Source: Bacteroidales bacterium 6E (lineage in GTDB: Bacteria; Bacteroidota; Bacteroidia; Bacteroidales; Prolixibacteraceae). Taken from it: 64,000 nt of DNA. Location: positions 93,395 to 157,394 of the forward strand of contig DF970672.1 in NCBI GenBank assembly GCA_001270045.2, in the 5' to 3' direction. The notes beneath the pieces are model-generated. The model saw nothing but the letters and a program-made list of their open reading frames with translations. It ran no database searches and had not been told where the DNA came from. Made by a program: the position numbers and the translations under genes. Below, piece by piece: positions 26,076 through 34,313 of the stretch; positions within the stretch are counted from its first letter, which is position 1; the number at the start of each line of letters is the position of its first letter.

Positions 26076-27083
26076 ATGAATAAATTAACTTTCAAAATTG
26101 GTTTTTGGCTACTGTCGTTGACCATCTTAATGATTGCTTGTTCTTCGCCCAGCCCTGTCGGGGTAGAAGAGGAGGAAATCGCTTCCGTAAAGTTTCAGGT
26201 TGACAGCACTTTCAAAATTTTACAATTCACCGATATCCATTGGAATAACGACTCGGCCGAAAGTTGTGCCCTGTCGGCTGCAAACCTACGTTATGCACTC
26301 GAAACTGAGAAACCTGATTTGGTGGTTATTACGGGAGATGTCGTTACTGGTTCTGCCGAGGCTGGCTGGAAAGCTGTTACTTCAATCATCTCCGAGGCTG
26401 AAGTCCCATTTGCCGTCACCCTTGGAAACCATGATGATGAAGCTGACTGGTCTCGAAACCAGATATTCGATTTTCTGGCATCCGTTCCAGGATTTCTGGG
26501 AAGCAAGGGCCCCAAAGAGGTTTATGGAGTGGGCAATTACTTCATCCAGTTGAAATCCAATGCTTCCGATGAAACAAAAGCCATTCTTTGGTTTTTTGAT
26601 TCAAATGCATACTGTGAGGATAAAAACATCAGTGATTACGGATGGATCAGGTTTGACCAGATTGCATGGTTCCGGAGGAAGAGTGCTGAATTAACTGCAC
26701 TTAATGGCAGTAATCCATACCCGGCACTTGCATTCTTTCACATTCCATTACCCGAATATAATTCAGTTATCGGAAATGAGGATACTGTCGGATTGTCGGA
26801 AGAAAGGGTGTGCTCTCCTCAGATCAATACCGGCATGCTGGCTGCATTTGTTGAAATGGGTGATGTAATGGGTACTTTTGTCGGACATGACCATGACAAC
26901 AATTATATTGGGGTGCATAAAGGCATTGCACTCGCATATGGCCAAAGTTCAGGCTATGAAACTTATGGTAGCATAGGCCGTGGTGCCCGGGTCATTGTAT
27001 TGGAAGAGGACAAGCATGGCTTTGACACCTGGATTCGAAAACCGGAAGGTGTCAGCCTCGAGTATAGGTATGTAAAGCAGTAG
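26076..27083 (+). CDS. Lipoprotein calcineurin-like metallophosphoesterase
   Basis: A 335-aa protein with a lipoprotein signal peptide (TILMIAC, lipid Cys at about residue 22). The five metallophosphoesterase blocks are in order: QFTDIHWNN near 50, VITGDVV near 86, LGNHDDE near 117, AFFHIPLPEY near 222, and FVGHDHDNNY near 269. These supply the binuclear metal ligands. The layout resembles purple-acid-phosphatase-like/Dcr2-type enzymes found on the Bacteroidota cell surface. The substrate is unknown, though phosphate scavenging is plausible. It is a single gene with 136 bases before the downstream symporter gene. Confidence 0.87.
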   Translation: MNKLTFKIGFWLLSLTILMIACSSPSPVGVEEEEIASVKFQVDSTFKILQFTDIHWNNDSAESCALSAANLRYALETEKPDLVVITGDVVTGSAEAGWKAVTSIISEAEVPFAVTLGNHDDEADWSRNQIFDFLASVPGFLGSKGPKEVYGVGNYFIQLKSNASDETKAILWFFDSNAYCEDKNISDYGWIRFDQIAWFRRKSAELTALNGSNPYPALAFFHIPLPEYNSVIGNEDTVGLSEERVCSPQINTGMLAAFVEMGDVMGTFVGHDHDNNYIGVHKGIALAYGQSSGYETYGSIGRGARVIVLEEDKHGFDTWIRKPEGVSLEYRYVKQ

Positions 27084-27219
27084 TTCCATCCCAAGGGCTG
27101 TTTCTCCAACAATTTTATATATTAGCGGGCCTGACATGTTGCGGTCTGCTGGATTTTTGGTGATTTGTGAATCTGTCAGGAAATCTGGCAAATCCTGACC
27201 AAGGAAATCTCGATGGTGT

Positions 27220-28560
27220 ATGGGTCAATTTATTATTTCTGCCGCTGATTTTATATGGGGAACTCCCATTTTGATTCTACTTCTAGGTGGTGGATTCTTT
27301 TTTCTGGCCTATTCCCGCCTGATACCATTACGTTATATAGGGCATGCCCTGCAAATCATGCGAGGAAAGTATGATAATCCTGACGAACCTGGCCAGTTAA
27401 AACACTACCAGGCTTTGAGTACTGCGCTTGCCGGAACCATAGGTATGGGAAATATCAGTGGGGTGGCCGTGGCTATCGCTACCGGCGGTCCGGGAGCCAT
27501 GTTCTGGATGTGGATTTCTGCATTATTGGGAATCAGTACCAAATATTTTGAGTGTACACTGGCAGTCATGTTTCGGGGCAAGGACAGTTGTGGAACTATC
27601 CAGGGGGGACCTATGTATTTTATAACCGGGGGATTGGGGCAACGATGGAAACCCATGGCCGTTTTTTTCTCATTGGCGGGCATGATCGGAGTTTTGCCCC
27701 TTTTTCAGGCGAACCAACTCACCCAAATCCTTGGGGATGTCATCTTCTTGCCTTTAACTGGTGAGCCTGGTTTCATGACTGACCTTTATATCGGGCTTGC
27801 TATCAGTATTGTCGTCGGACTAGTCATTTTTGGGGGAATTCGCCGGATTGGATATGTTACCGGACGGCTGGTCCCAGCGATGGTGATTCTATACAGTGTA
27901 GCAGTCCTGATTATTATCATCAGTAATTATGACCATATCATTCCTTCTTTTCGGCTTATTTTTAATGACGCCTTTACAGGCGATGCAGTATTGGGAGGAT
28001 CGCTTGGATCATTGATTATTACCGGGGTAAGAAGGGCATCCTTCTCTAATGAGGCTGGCCTTGGTACAGCCTCCATGGCTCATGGGGCCGCCAAAACAAA
28101 CGAGCCTGTGCGAGAAGGACTGATTGCTATGCTGGGCCCTATCATCGATACCATGATCGTATGTACCATGACTGCCCTCGTACTTATCATTACCGGGGTG
28201 TGGGATAATCCATCAGTCGACGGGGTTTCAGTGACCACAAGGGCTTTTGAATTATCGTTCCCTGGTATGGGTAAATATATCCTGTTAACTTGTGTACTTT
28301 TCTTTTCTCTTTCCACCATGTTTGCCTACCCTTATTATGGTATGAAATGCGCTTCGTTTGTGGTAGGTGCAGAGAAAGCGAAGTATTACAACATTTTCTA
28401 TATAGGATCTGTGATTTTGGGTGCCGTTGCACAAATTTCGGTTGTCATCAGCATGATCGACCTTGCGTTTGCATCGATGGCTTTTCCAACCATGATCTCT
28501 GCTCTTCTGCTTTCACCAAAAGTGATGAAGGCTTCCCGTGAATATTTCAGCAAGTTATGA
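27220..28560 (+). CDS. Sodium:alanine symporter (AGCS family)
   Basis: A 446-aa membrane transporter with about eleven spans. The family signature GTIGMGNISGVAVAIATGGP lies near residue 71, followed by FWMWISALLGISTKYFECTL, both characteristic of AGCS Na+/amino acid symporters. The segment SFSNEAGLGTASMAHGAAKT near 275 is a second conserved region. It should import alanine or glycine with sodium. The start is the ATG at 27220; the upstream 136 bases show no promoter box of good quality. It is convergent with the dioxygenase gene (33-base gap, no terminator hairpin seen). Confidence 0.92.
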   Translation: MGQFIISAADFIWGTPILILLLGGGFFFLAYSRLIPLRYIGHALQIMRGKYDNPDEPGQLKHYQALSTALAGTIGMGNISGVAVAIATGGPGAMFWMWISALLGISTKYFECTLAVMFRGKDSCGTIQGGPMYFITGGLGQRWKPMAVFFSLAGMIGVLPLFQANQLTQILGDVIFLPLTGEPGFMTDLYIGLAISIVVGLVIFGGIRRIGYVTGRLVPAMVILYSVAVLIIIISNYDHIIPSFRLIFNDAFTGDAVLGGSLGSLIITGVRRASFSNEAGLGTASMAHGAAKTNEPVREGLIAMLGPIIDTMIVCTMTALVLIITGVWDNPSVDGVSVTTRAFELSFPGMGKYILLTCVLFFSLSTMFAYPYYGMKCASFVVGAEKAKYYNIFYIGSVILGAVAQISVVISMIDLAFASMAFPTMISALLLSPKVMKASREYFSKL

Positions 28561-28593
28561 AAAGACAACCTAAAGTCACTATCGTTCCAAAAA

Positions 28594-29481
28594 TCAGCCA
28601 ATCTTCACTGAGGTCATGGTCAGGGAACCACCCAAAGCCTTGTCATTAAACAATTCTATATTTTCATTTTTCCCTTTCAGAGCCATTGTATATAGCAGTG
28701 GCAGGTAATGGTCAGGGGTGGGGATGGCCAGTTGTAGTGCCTTGCCTAAATTCTGATACCGAATCAGTGAATCGTGATCATCGTTCTTGATATATTGTTT
28801 TAATTTTTCGTTGGCTTCAATGGCCCAGTCGTAACCGAATCCTGTCTCATTCAGCCGGTTCCACGCTACCATTCTCAGATTGTGTACCATATTTCCGCTA
28901 CCTATCACAAGTACTCCTTTTTTTCTTAAACCAGCTAGTTCCATTGCAAGTTCATAATGTTGCCGGGGTGACTTGCCATAGTCCAGACTCATTTGTATGA
29001 CAGGTATATCAGCTGCTGGAAATAAGTGCTTAATTACACTCCATGCCCCATGGTCAAGACCCCATTTGTCATCAAGGACTATATCCGTAGTTCGGGCGGT
29101 ATCCCTGATTTTCTTAGCTAATTCTGGATTTCCGGGTGCAGGATATTGCACTTCATACAATTCTTTCGGAAATCCCCCGAAATCGTGGATGGTTTTGGGT
29201 TGTGGCATTGAAGTTACCTGGGTGCCTCGTGTTTCCCAATGTGCCGACACACAGACAATGGCTTTGGGGCGGGGTATCTTACTGGCAATTTGTCTGAATC
29301 CTGCAACAAATTCATTTTCCTCGATGGCATTCATCGGACTTCCGTGGCCCAGGAAGAGGGCAGGCATCTGCTGATCCGGAGCCAGGCTTTCTGATATTTT
29401 AAATAATTCTTTCATACTATAAAAGGATCCCATGGTGAATATGGAGAACGTCTTCAGGAATTGGAGGCGTTTCATTTTCAT
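28594..29481 (-). CDS. DODA-type extradiol aromatic ring-opening dioxygenase (YgiD-like)
   Basis: A 295-aa class III extradiol dioxygenase with an N-terminal extension of about 37 residues that is hydrophobic at its start. Metal ligands are seen as His in LFLGHGSPMNA, SAHWETRG, GLDHGAWSV and GSGNMVHNLR, the four blocks of the 4,5-DOPA dioxygenase/YgiD family. These enzymes bind one zinc or iron and open catechol-type rings; the natural substrate in bacteria is not known. It is the last gene of a YceI, pirin, DODA run, 11 bases after the pirin gene. The N-terminal extension could be a signal peptide or an overlong start; a second ATG lies at codon 17. Confidence 0.87.
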   Translation of the reverse strand: MKMKRLQFLKTFSIFTMGSFYSMKELFKISESLAPDQQMPALFLGHGSPMNAIEENEFVAGFRQIASKIPRPKAIVCVSAHWETRGTQVTSMPQPKTIHDFGGFPKELYEVQYPAPGNPELAKKIRDTARTTDIVLDDKWGLDHGAWSVIKHLFPAADIPVIQMSLDYGKSPRQHYELAMELAGLRKKGVLVIGSGNMVHNLRMVAWNRLNETGFGYDWAIEANEKLKQYIKNDDHDSLIRYQNLGKALQLAIPTPDHYLPLLYTMALKGKNENIELFNDKALGGSLTMTSVKIG

Positions 29482-29492
29482 CGGATTAAAAA

Positions 29493-30212
29493 TTATAACG
29501 TCATCGGGACTTCCATAACCAGTACCTCTGTATCATTATCTCCGGCAGTCATGGTGAAATTTATGGCTCCCGTGATTCCTAGTCCGTCACGTTTTGATAG
29601 AATAGTTTCCCCAATTGTCAATGATCCCGAAATCAGAAAAACGTATATCCCGTTTCCCTCTCGCTTCAGCGTATATGTTTCCTGATGTCCCTTGCTGAAC
29701 GTTCCCAAGTGGAACCAGGCATCCTGGTGTATCCAAACTCCTTCGTCACCCTTGTTGGGTGACAGGATTTGCTGCAAACGGTCTCTTCTGTCATCTGGAT
29801 TCAAGGAGATTTGGTCATATCGTGGAGTTACATTCTTCTGATTGGGGATAACCCAAATCTGAAGGAATTTCACAGGGATATCTTCATTCTTGTTGTATTC
29901 ACTGTGGGTAATGCCCCTTCCGGCGCTCATTACCTGGATATCCCCATTCCGAATGACGGTAGTGTTACCCATGCTATCTTTGTGCTCCAGATCACCCTCC
30001 AGCGGTATGGAAATGATTTCCATATTGCTGTGAGGGTGTGTTCCAAAGCCCATTCCGGCCTCCACGAAGTCATCATTCAAGACCCTGAGTACCCCAAAAT
30101 TGATCCTCTCAGGATCGTAATAATTGGCAAAGCTGAACGTGTGATGGCTTTTCAGCCAGCCATGGTCGGCAAAGCCTCTCGTTGCTGCCTTATGGTAGAC
30201 CATTGTTGTCAT
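29493..30212 (-). CDS. Pirin family bicupin protein (YhhW/YhaK-like)
   Basis: A 239-aa bicupin. The N-terminal domain has the pirin signature with FSFANYYDPERINFGVLRV and the metal-site segment GFGTHPHSNMEIISIPLEG, followed by GDIQVMSAGRGITHSEYN. These supply the His-x-His, His and Glu ligands. Characterised relatives (YhhW) oxidise quercetin in vitro, but the physiological role is unclear. It lies 11 bases before the DODA-type dioxygenase and 17 bases after yceI, all on one strand, which suggests a shared response, perhaps to aromatic or quinone compounds. Confidence 0.88.
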   Translation of the reverse strand: MTTMVYHKAATRGFADHGWLKSHHTFSFANYYDPERINFGVLRVLNDDFVEAGMGFGTHPHSNMEIISIPLEGDLEHKDSMGNTTVIRNGDIQVMSAGRGITHSEYNKNEDIPVKFLQIWVIPNQKNVTPRYDQISLNPDDRRDRLQQILSPNKGDEGVWIHQDAWFHLGTFSKGHQETYTLKREGNGIYVFLISGSLTIGETILSKRDGLGITGAINFTMTAGDNDTEVLVMEVPMTL

Positions 30213-30229
30213 TTGTAGTTGATATTGAA

Positions 30230-30772
30230 TTATGCTTGTTTGACAAATTGTACCTCTGCGCTTATTTTTACTTCGTCACTGACCAACACGCCACCGGTTT
30301 CGAGGGCCGCATTCCAGTTCAGTCCCCAGTCTTTTCGGTTGATCTTTCCTTCGATAGAAAAGCCTGCTTTCTCATTTCCCCAAGGATCTTTATTAATCCC
30401 ACCAAATTCAGCTTTCAGGGAAACCTCATTAGTAACACCTTTAATGGTCAGCAGCCCGGTGAGTTTATATTCACCTTCATCCACCTTTTTCAGGGAGGTT
30501 GCCTTGAAGGTAAGTTCTTTGTGGTTTTCGGTATCAAAGAAGTCAGCACTTTCTAAATGGTTGTCTCGGTCTTCATTATTGGTAAATACCGATGATGCAT
30601 CAATGGATACATTTACCGACGCGGTTGTGAAATCGTTCCCACTTGAAAGGACATCGGCGTTAAAGTTCCTGAATTCTCCTTTTACGTTGGTGATCATGAG
30701 GTGCTTTACCTTAAAGAGAATTTCGCTGTGTGTCGGGTCAAGTACCCATTTGGTGTTTCCTGTTGTTTCCAT
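30230..30772 (-). CDS. YceI-family lipid-binding protein
   Basis: A protein of 180 aa from the ATG at 30772 (METTGNTKWVLDP). The start WVLDPTHSEILFKVKHL and the later ESADFFDTENHKELTFKAT and LTIKGVTNEVSLKAEFGG are the core YceI pattern, a lipocalin-like barrel that binds polyisoprenoid lipids or quinones. There is no signal peptide, so unlike E. coli YceI it should be cytoplasmic. A 62-codon upstream extension of the frame is rich in Tyr/Leu and runs into the AraC gene region; it is rejected because the promoter-like box at 30818 lies inside it. First gene of an apparent three-gene operon. Confidence 0.88.
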   Translation of the reverse strand: METTGNTKWVLDPTHSEILFKVKHLMITNVKGEFRNFNADVLSSGNDFTTASVNVSIDASSVFTNNEDRDNHLESADFFDTENHKELTFKATSLKKVDEGEYKLTGLLTIKGVTNEVSLKAEFGGINKDPWGNEKAGFSIEGKINRKDWGLNWNAALETGGVLVSDEVKISAEVQFVKQA

Positions 30773-30817
30773 ATTATAAAATATTAAAAGGTATAAATAA
30801 GTAATATATCTGTATTG

Positions 30818-30825
30818 CAAATATA
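30818..30825 (-). promoter_or_regulatory. Bacteroidota -7 box for the yceI-pirin-DODA operon
   Basis: Read on minus, the box is TATATTTG, an exact match to TAnnTTTG, 45 bases before the yceI start. TTTG motifs lie 12 and 16-17 bases further upstream, closer than the usual 18-21. It lies between the AraC-type regulator gene and the operon, where a regulated promoter is expected. Confidence 0.45.
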
Positions 30826-30876
30826 GAGTCTGCCATACAAACAAAACGTATAGTTTTCGGAAATCCTGTTGGGTTT

Positions 30877-31707
30877 TTAGGAAAGTAGTTTTTGCATATT
30901 CTTGCGAAAAACAGAAGGGGTGATCCCATTCTTTTTCTTGAAGGCATTGGTAAAACACGATTTGTCATTGTACCCAATCTCATAACCAATTTCTGAAATG
31001 GGCTTGTCTGTCCCGGTCAACAGTTTTTTGCTTTCGGCGATTTTTCGATCCTCAATAATCTCTGAGACGCTTTTCCGGATTATCGACTGACAAATGAGGT
31101 TAAGGTTTCTGGTCGACATAAAAAGCTTTTCGGCATAAAAGTCAACACCTACATCTCTTCTGAAGTTTTCTTCCAAAATCTGGAGGAAGGCAATATAGGT
31201 GCTGTTTTGTGAATTTATATCTCCCCGGTGGCGCGCAGCATGCTTTTGTTGTTCGGCTGTCGACATGGTCAACAGTGCCTTAAGAAGGTCACGTACTACA
31301 GCAAAATTGGGCGTAGGTTGCTCCATTTCGAAATGGAGCATTTCGCATGTATTGACAATTCTCTTGAAAAAAAGGTCCCGGGGTAGTTCAAAGCCCGACG
31401 ATAAATGGTAAGTTGGGGTGAGTTCAAAAGAGGCACCGGGAAGGAAGTCTTCCATGAACCTGATTGCCCATAGGTGGTAATTGTCATCAAGGTTATGGGG
31501 AACTACGCGATGGAACTTGCCCCTGGCGATGAATGATATAAATGGGGAATTCAGGGTGTGGTTGTCAAAATCGATAAAATGTTCAAGTGTTCCATGCACT
31601 CCAATAATCATTTCATCGAAATCATGAATATGCGGTTCATCCGGTGTTGTCTTGATTTCGGCGGCACGTTTTGCATCAACCTGAAATATCCTGAAAAGCT
31701 CTTCCAT
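30877..31707 (-). CDS. AraC-family transcriptional regulator
   Basis: A protein of 276 aa from the ATG at 31707 (MEELFRIFQVD). The N-terminal part looks like a cupin sensor (HIHDFDEMIIGVHG). The C-terminal ~100 residues hold the two helix-turn-helix motifs, ending in the family signature ISEIGYEIGYNDKSCFTNAF and KKKNGITPSVFRK. The 45-codon upstream extension of the frame is Phe/Tyr-rich and is not supported. It is on the same strand as, and just upstream of, the yceI-pirin-DODA operon, with a 104-base gap holding a promoter box, so it is a reasonable regulator of that operon; ligand unknown. Confidence 0.87.
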   Translation of the reverse strand: MEELFRIFQVDAKRAAEIKTTPDEPHIHDFDEMIIGVHGTLEHFIDFDNHTLNSPFISFIARGKFHRVVPHNLDDNYHLWAIRFMEDFLPGASFELTPTYHLSSGFELPRDLFFKRIVNTCEMLHFEMEQPTPNFAVVRDLLKALLTMSTAEQQKHAARHRGDINSQNSTYIAFLQILEENFRRDVGVDFYAEKLFMSTRNLNLICQSIIRKSVSEIIEDRKIAESKKLLTGTDKPISEIGYEIGYNDKSCFTNAFKKKNGITPSVFRKNMQKLLS

Positions 31708-32072
31708 GAATGATTTTCTATCGGAAATAGTTGTTTTGGGGAGGATTCCACAGTGGTGAAAATACAAAAAAAAATACTCATGCAGCGGTATAATTTTAAC
31801 TGGGACTATGAAAAAGAAACTCTGGTCCAGTGTTGTTGACAACGGGAATCTTAGGTTATCTGCTTACGAACACTGTTTCCTCATGGCTGCATGAGTATGG
31901 CAAAACACGCTTATGCCCAGCATCGAAAGTCAAATCAGGAGGTAATGTTGTATGCTGCTCCACCTCCGATGTCGGGAATAAGTTACATTATCAAAGAACT
32001 TGTTGGTACAAATTTATGAATCTGAACCTCAAGGTAACCCAACAACTCGTGGACAATTCGTGGACAATAATA
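31708..32072 (+). other. Intergenic region upstream of the AraC gene
   Basis: Some 365 bases without a convincing gene. It holds the upstream sequence of the araC-like gene (right-to-left) and the 3' flank of the response regulator gene. The only notable structure is an 11-base perfect tandem duplication, TCGTGGACAAT twice at 32047-32068, ending four bases before the regulator stop codon. No terminator hairpin was found. Confidence 0.4.
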
Positions 32073-33053
32073 TTATCTCGACTCCATTTTGAACTTTTTC
32101 AGGTATTCACCCAGATTTTCATCCCGATTCAGCTCCAGCTTTTGTTTTAAACGGTATTTGGTTTTTCTGATGCTTTCCGGAAGAATGTTAAGCATGTTAG
32201 CGAGATTATCTGTCGAGAGGTCATTCGCCAATGCGCAGGCAATGGTTATCTCGGTGGGCGATATCTTGGGGTAAATGGCTGTCAGACGTGTTGAAAAATG
32301 TGGATTGTTTCTTTCAAAAACCATTTGGAAGAGGGATCTGGAATTGTAGAACATATTACGGCTCCTGATCCTTGTCTTTAATAGGGTAAGTGTCTTTTTC
32401 TCCCTGGCTGTAATATCTATACGCTCCAGTTCTGAATTGATGGTGCGTTCAAGATTTTGTAGCATATTCGACAGATCTATCATTTTAAGGACTTCATCCA
32501 TGAATTCGTTTTCCTTCAGGCTGAGCTTCAATTCAAGTTCTCCTTTCTCGTGACTTAATTCGGTTAACTCCTTCTCCTGTAGTTTCATCTTCTGGAGGAT
32601 AGAATCAGTTTGTCTCTGAATTTCTGCCTCAATTTTGTCGAGTTCCTGTGTGATCCTTTGTTCAATAGATTTAGCCTTTTCAAGTCGAACCTCCACACAT
32701 GTCAGCAATTCATCTACCGTAAACGGTTTTGTAATGAAATCTTCAGCGCCCAGGTTCATGGCCTGCCTAAAATCCTTTCTTTCTGAAAGTGCCGTAATGT
32801 AAACGAGCGGTATTTCATAAAGGGGAAAGAGTTGTCTTACTTGTCTCATGACTTCAAACCCATCCATATCGGGCATCATGATATCACACAGGATGAGGTC
32901 GGGTCTCTTTTTGGAGATTTCTTCCATTCCCCGCAGGCCGTTTTCGGCTGATGACACCGAATACCCTTCAAGTTTCAGAACATCAACAATTGATTCCCGG
33001 ATGTCTTCTTCATCTTCGATGACAAGAATCTGCTTATCTGCATTTTGTTTCAT
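32073..33053 (-). CDS. Response regulator with receiver domain, coiled coil and LuxR-like output
   Basis: A protein of 326 aa from the ATG at 33053 (MKQNADKQILVIEDEED). An alternative ATG lies 14 codons upstream. The receiver domain covers about residues 8-125, with acidic pair EDEED, phospho-acceptor Asp in LILCDIMMPDMDG and Lys in FITKPF. Residues about 125-215 are strongly charged heptad-like sequence, a likely coiled coil. The C-terminal ~70 residues (ISPTEITIACALANDLSTDN, then ESIRKTKYRLKQKL) resemble the LuxR-type helix-turn-helix seen in Bacteroidota. No histidine kinase is adjacent, so its partner is unknown. Confidence 0.82.
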   Translation of the reverse strand: MKQNADKQILVIEDEEDIRESIVDVLKLEGYSVSSAENGLRGMEEISKKRPDLILCDIMMPDMDGFEVMRQVRQLFPLYEIPLVYITALSERKDFRQAMNLGAEDFITKPFTVDELLTCVEVRLEKAKSIEQRITQELDKIEAEIQRQTDSILQKMKLQEKELTELSHEKGELELKLSLKENEFMDEVLKMIDLSNMLQNLERTINSELERIDITAREKKTLTLLKTRIRSRNMFYNSRSLFQMVFERNNPHFSTRLTAIYPKISPTEITIACALANDLSTDNLANMLNILPESIRKTKYRLKQKLELNRDENLGEYLKKFKMESR

Positions 33054-33313
33054 ACGTTCATAATATTTGGAGATTTCGGAAGAATGGATCTTCAATTTTC
33101 CCGCATGCCCGTTCTCCGATATCTCTTCACAAGGTTGATTCCGCGAATATATGAATATTTCCGTTTTTTTTGAAAGGTCTTATTGAACATATATCGCTTC
33201 AATTTGTGTCCATATAATCTCGAGTCTGATTTTTAGGAAGAAAAATTCATGAAAGACCATTTTAAAATATTTATGCAAAAAATGATGAAATGATGGGGGC
33301 CTGTGATTTAATG

Positions 33314-33343
33314 ATTGTGACTAGTGTTAAAAATGTAATTTTG
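33314..33343 (+). promoter_or_regulatory. Promoter of the NatAB-like ABC operon
   Basis: ATTG at 33314-33317 and TAATTTTG at 33336-33343, 18 bases apart, fit the Bacteroidota -33/-7 pattern. Transcription would start near 33350, about 30 bases before the ATG at 33381. The remainder of the 327-base gap (33054-33380) back to the response regulator start shows no gene. Confidence 0.5.
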
Positions 33344-33380
33344 CGTAGGTTAAAAATACCAATTCATTAAAATCAACCTT

Positions 33381-34310
33381 ATGGAGTATTTCGTAGCGAA
33401 CAATATTCACAAAGAGTATGGAACCACTAAAGCTTTGGATGACGTGAGCATATCTGTCAGAGAGGGTTCCATTTTCGGCCTTTTGGGCCCCAACGGAGCG
33501 GGAAAAACTACCCTGATCCGCATTATTAACCAGATTACGGCACCTGACAAAGGTGAAGTTTTCCTCGGAGGACACAGGATGAAGGAAAGTGATGTTTCCA
33601 AAATCGGATATCTTCCTGAAGAGAGGGGTCTCTACAAAAAGATGAAGATTGGTGAACAGGCTCTCTATCTTGCCCAGCTCAAAGGTCTTAGCCGGCGTGA
33701 TGCGCTGAAAAGTCTTAAGTACTGGTTCGAAAAGTTTGAAATAGTAAGTTGGTGGGACAAGAAAGTGGAGGAACTTTCTAAAGGGATGCAACAGAAGGTG
33801 CAGTTTATCGCAACTGTAGTGCATAATCCCAGCCTGTTGATCTTCGATGAACCGTTTAGCGGTTTCGACCCTATCAATGCCAACCTGATCAAGCAGGAAA
33901 TCCTTGAATTGAAGGATAAGGGCGCAACCATCATTTTCTCCACCCACAACATGGGTACTGTCGAGGATTTATGTGACCATATTGCCCTGATCAATAAATC
34001 GAGAAAGATTCTGGATGGACCGGTTTATGAAGTTAAGGAACAGTATAAATCAAATATCTTCGAGGTCTCTTATCGCGGAGATTATAATAAAATCCAGTCA
34101 ATGCTCGATAGCTCCTTTGTCATACTTGAACACAAAGAGAACAGTCGCGAGAATACCATCAGGGTACAGCAAAATGAAAGTGGCGAAAGCAATGAATTGC
34201 TGCGCATACTGACCGGAACTTCCGATATCGTCTCATTCAGGGAAGTGATACCCAGTATGAACGATGTTTTTATCAAAGCGGTTGAGATGTATAACGGAAC
34301 AAAAAAGTAA
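33381..34310 (+). CDS. ABC transporter ATP-binding protein (NatA-like)
   Basis: A 309-aa ATPase. Walker A is GPNGAGKTTLIR near residue 36, the Q-loop-like region is IGYLPEERGLYKKMKI, the signature motif is the variant LSKGMQQKVQ, and Walker B is LLIFDEPFSGFDP near 152, followed by the switch His in STHNMGTVED. The C-terminal ~80 residues form the DUF4162-like extension common in NatA-type exporters. It should power the permease encoded three bases downstream. Such pairs export Na+ or unidentified substrates; the sodium link is known only for Bacillus NatAB. Confidence 0.9.
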   Translation: MEYFVANNIHKEYGTTKALDDVSISVREGSIFGLLGPNGAGKTTLIRIINQITAPDKGEVFLGGHRMKESDVSKIGYLPEERGLYKKMKIGEQALYLAQLKGLSRRDALKSLKYWFEKFEIVSWWDKKVEELSKGMQQKVQFIATVVHNPSLLIFDEPFSGFDPINANLIKQEILELKDKGATIIFSTHNMGTVEDLCDHIALINKSRKILDGPVYEVKEQYKSNIFEVSYRGDYNKIQSMLDSSFVILEHKENSRENTIRVQQNESGESNELLRILTGTSDIVSFREVIPSMNDVFIKAVEMYNGTKK

Positions 34311-34313
34311 ATC

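Noticed and set aside
30773-30958. Longer YceI start
   Set aside because: The extension overlaps the regulator gene end, has no family match and contains the promoter-like box; it is not a usable signal peptide.
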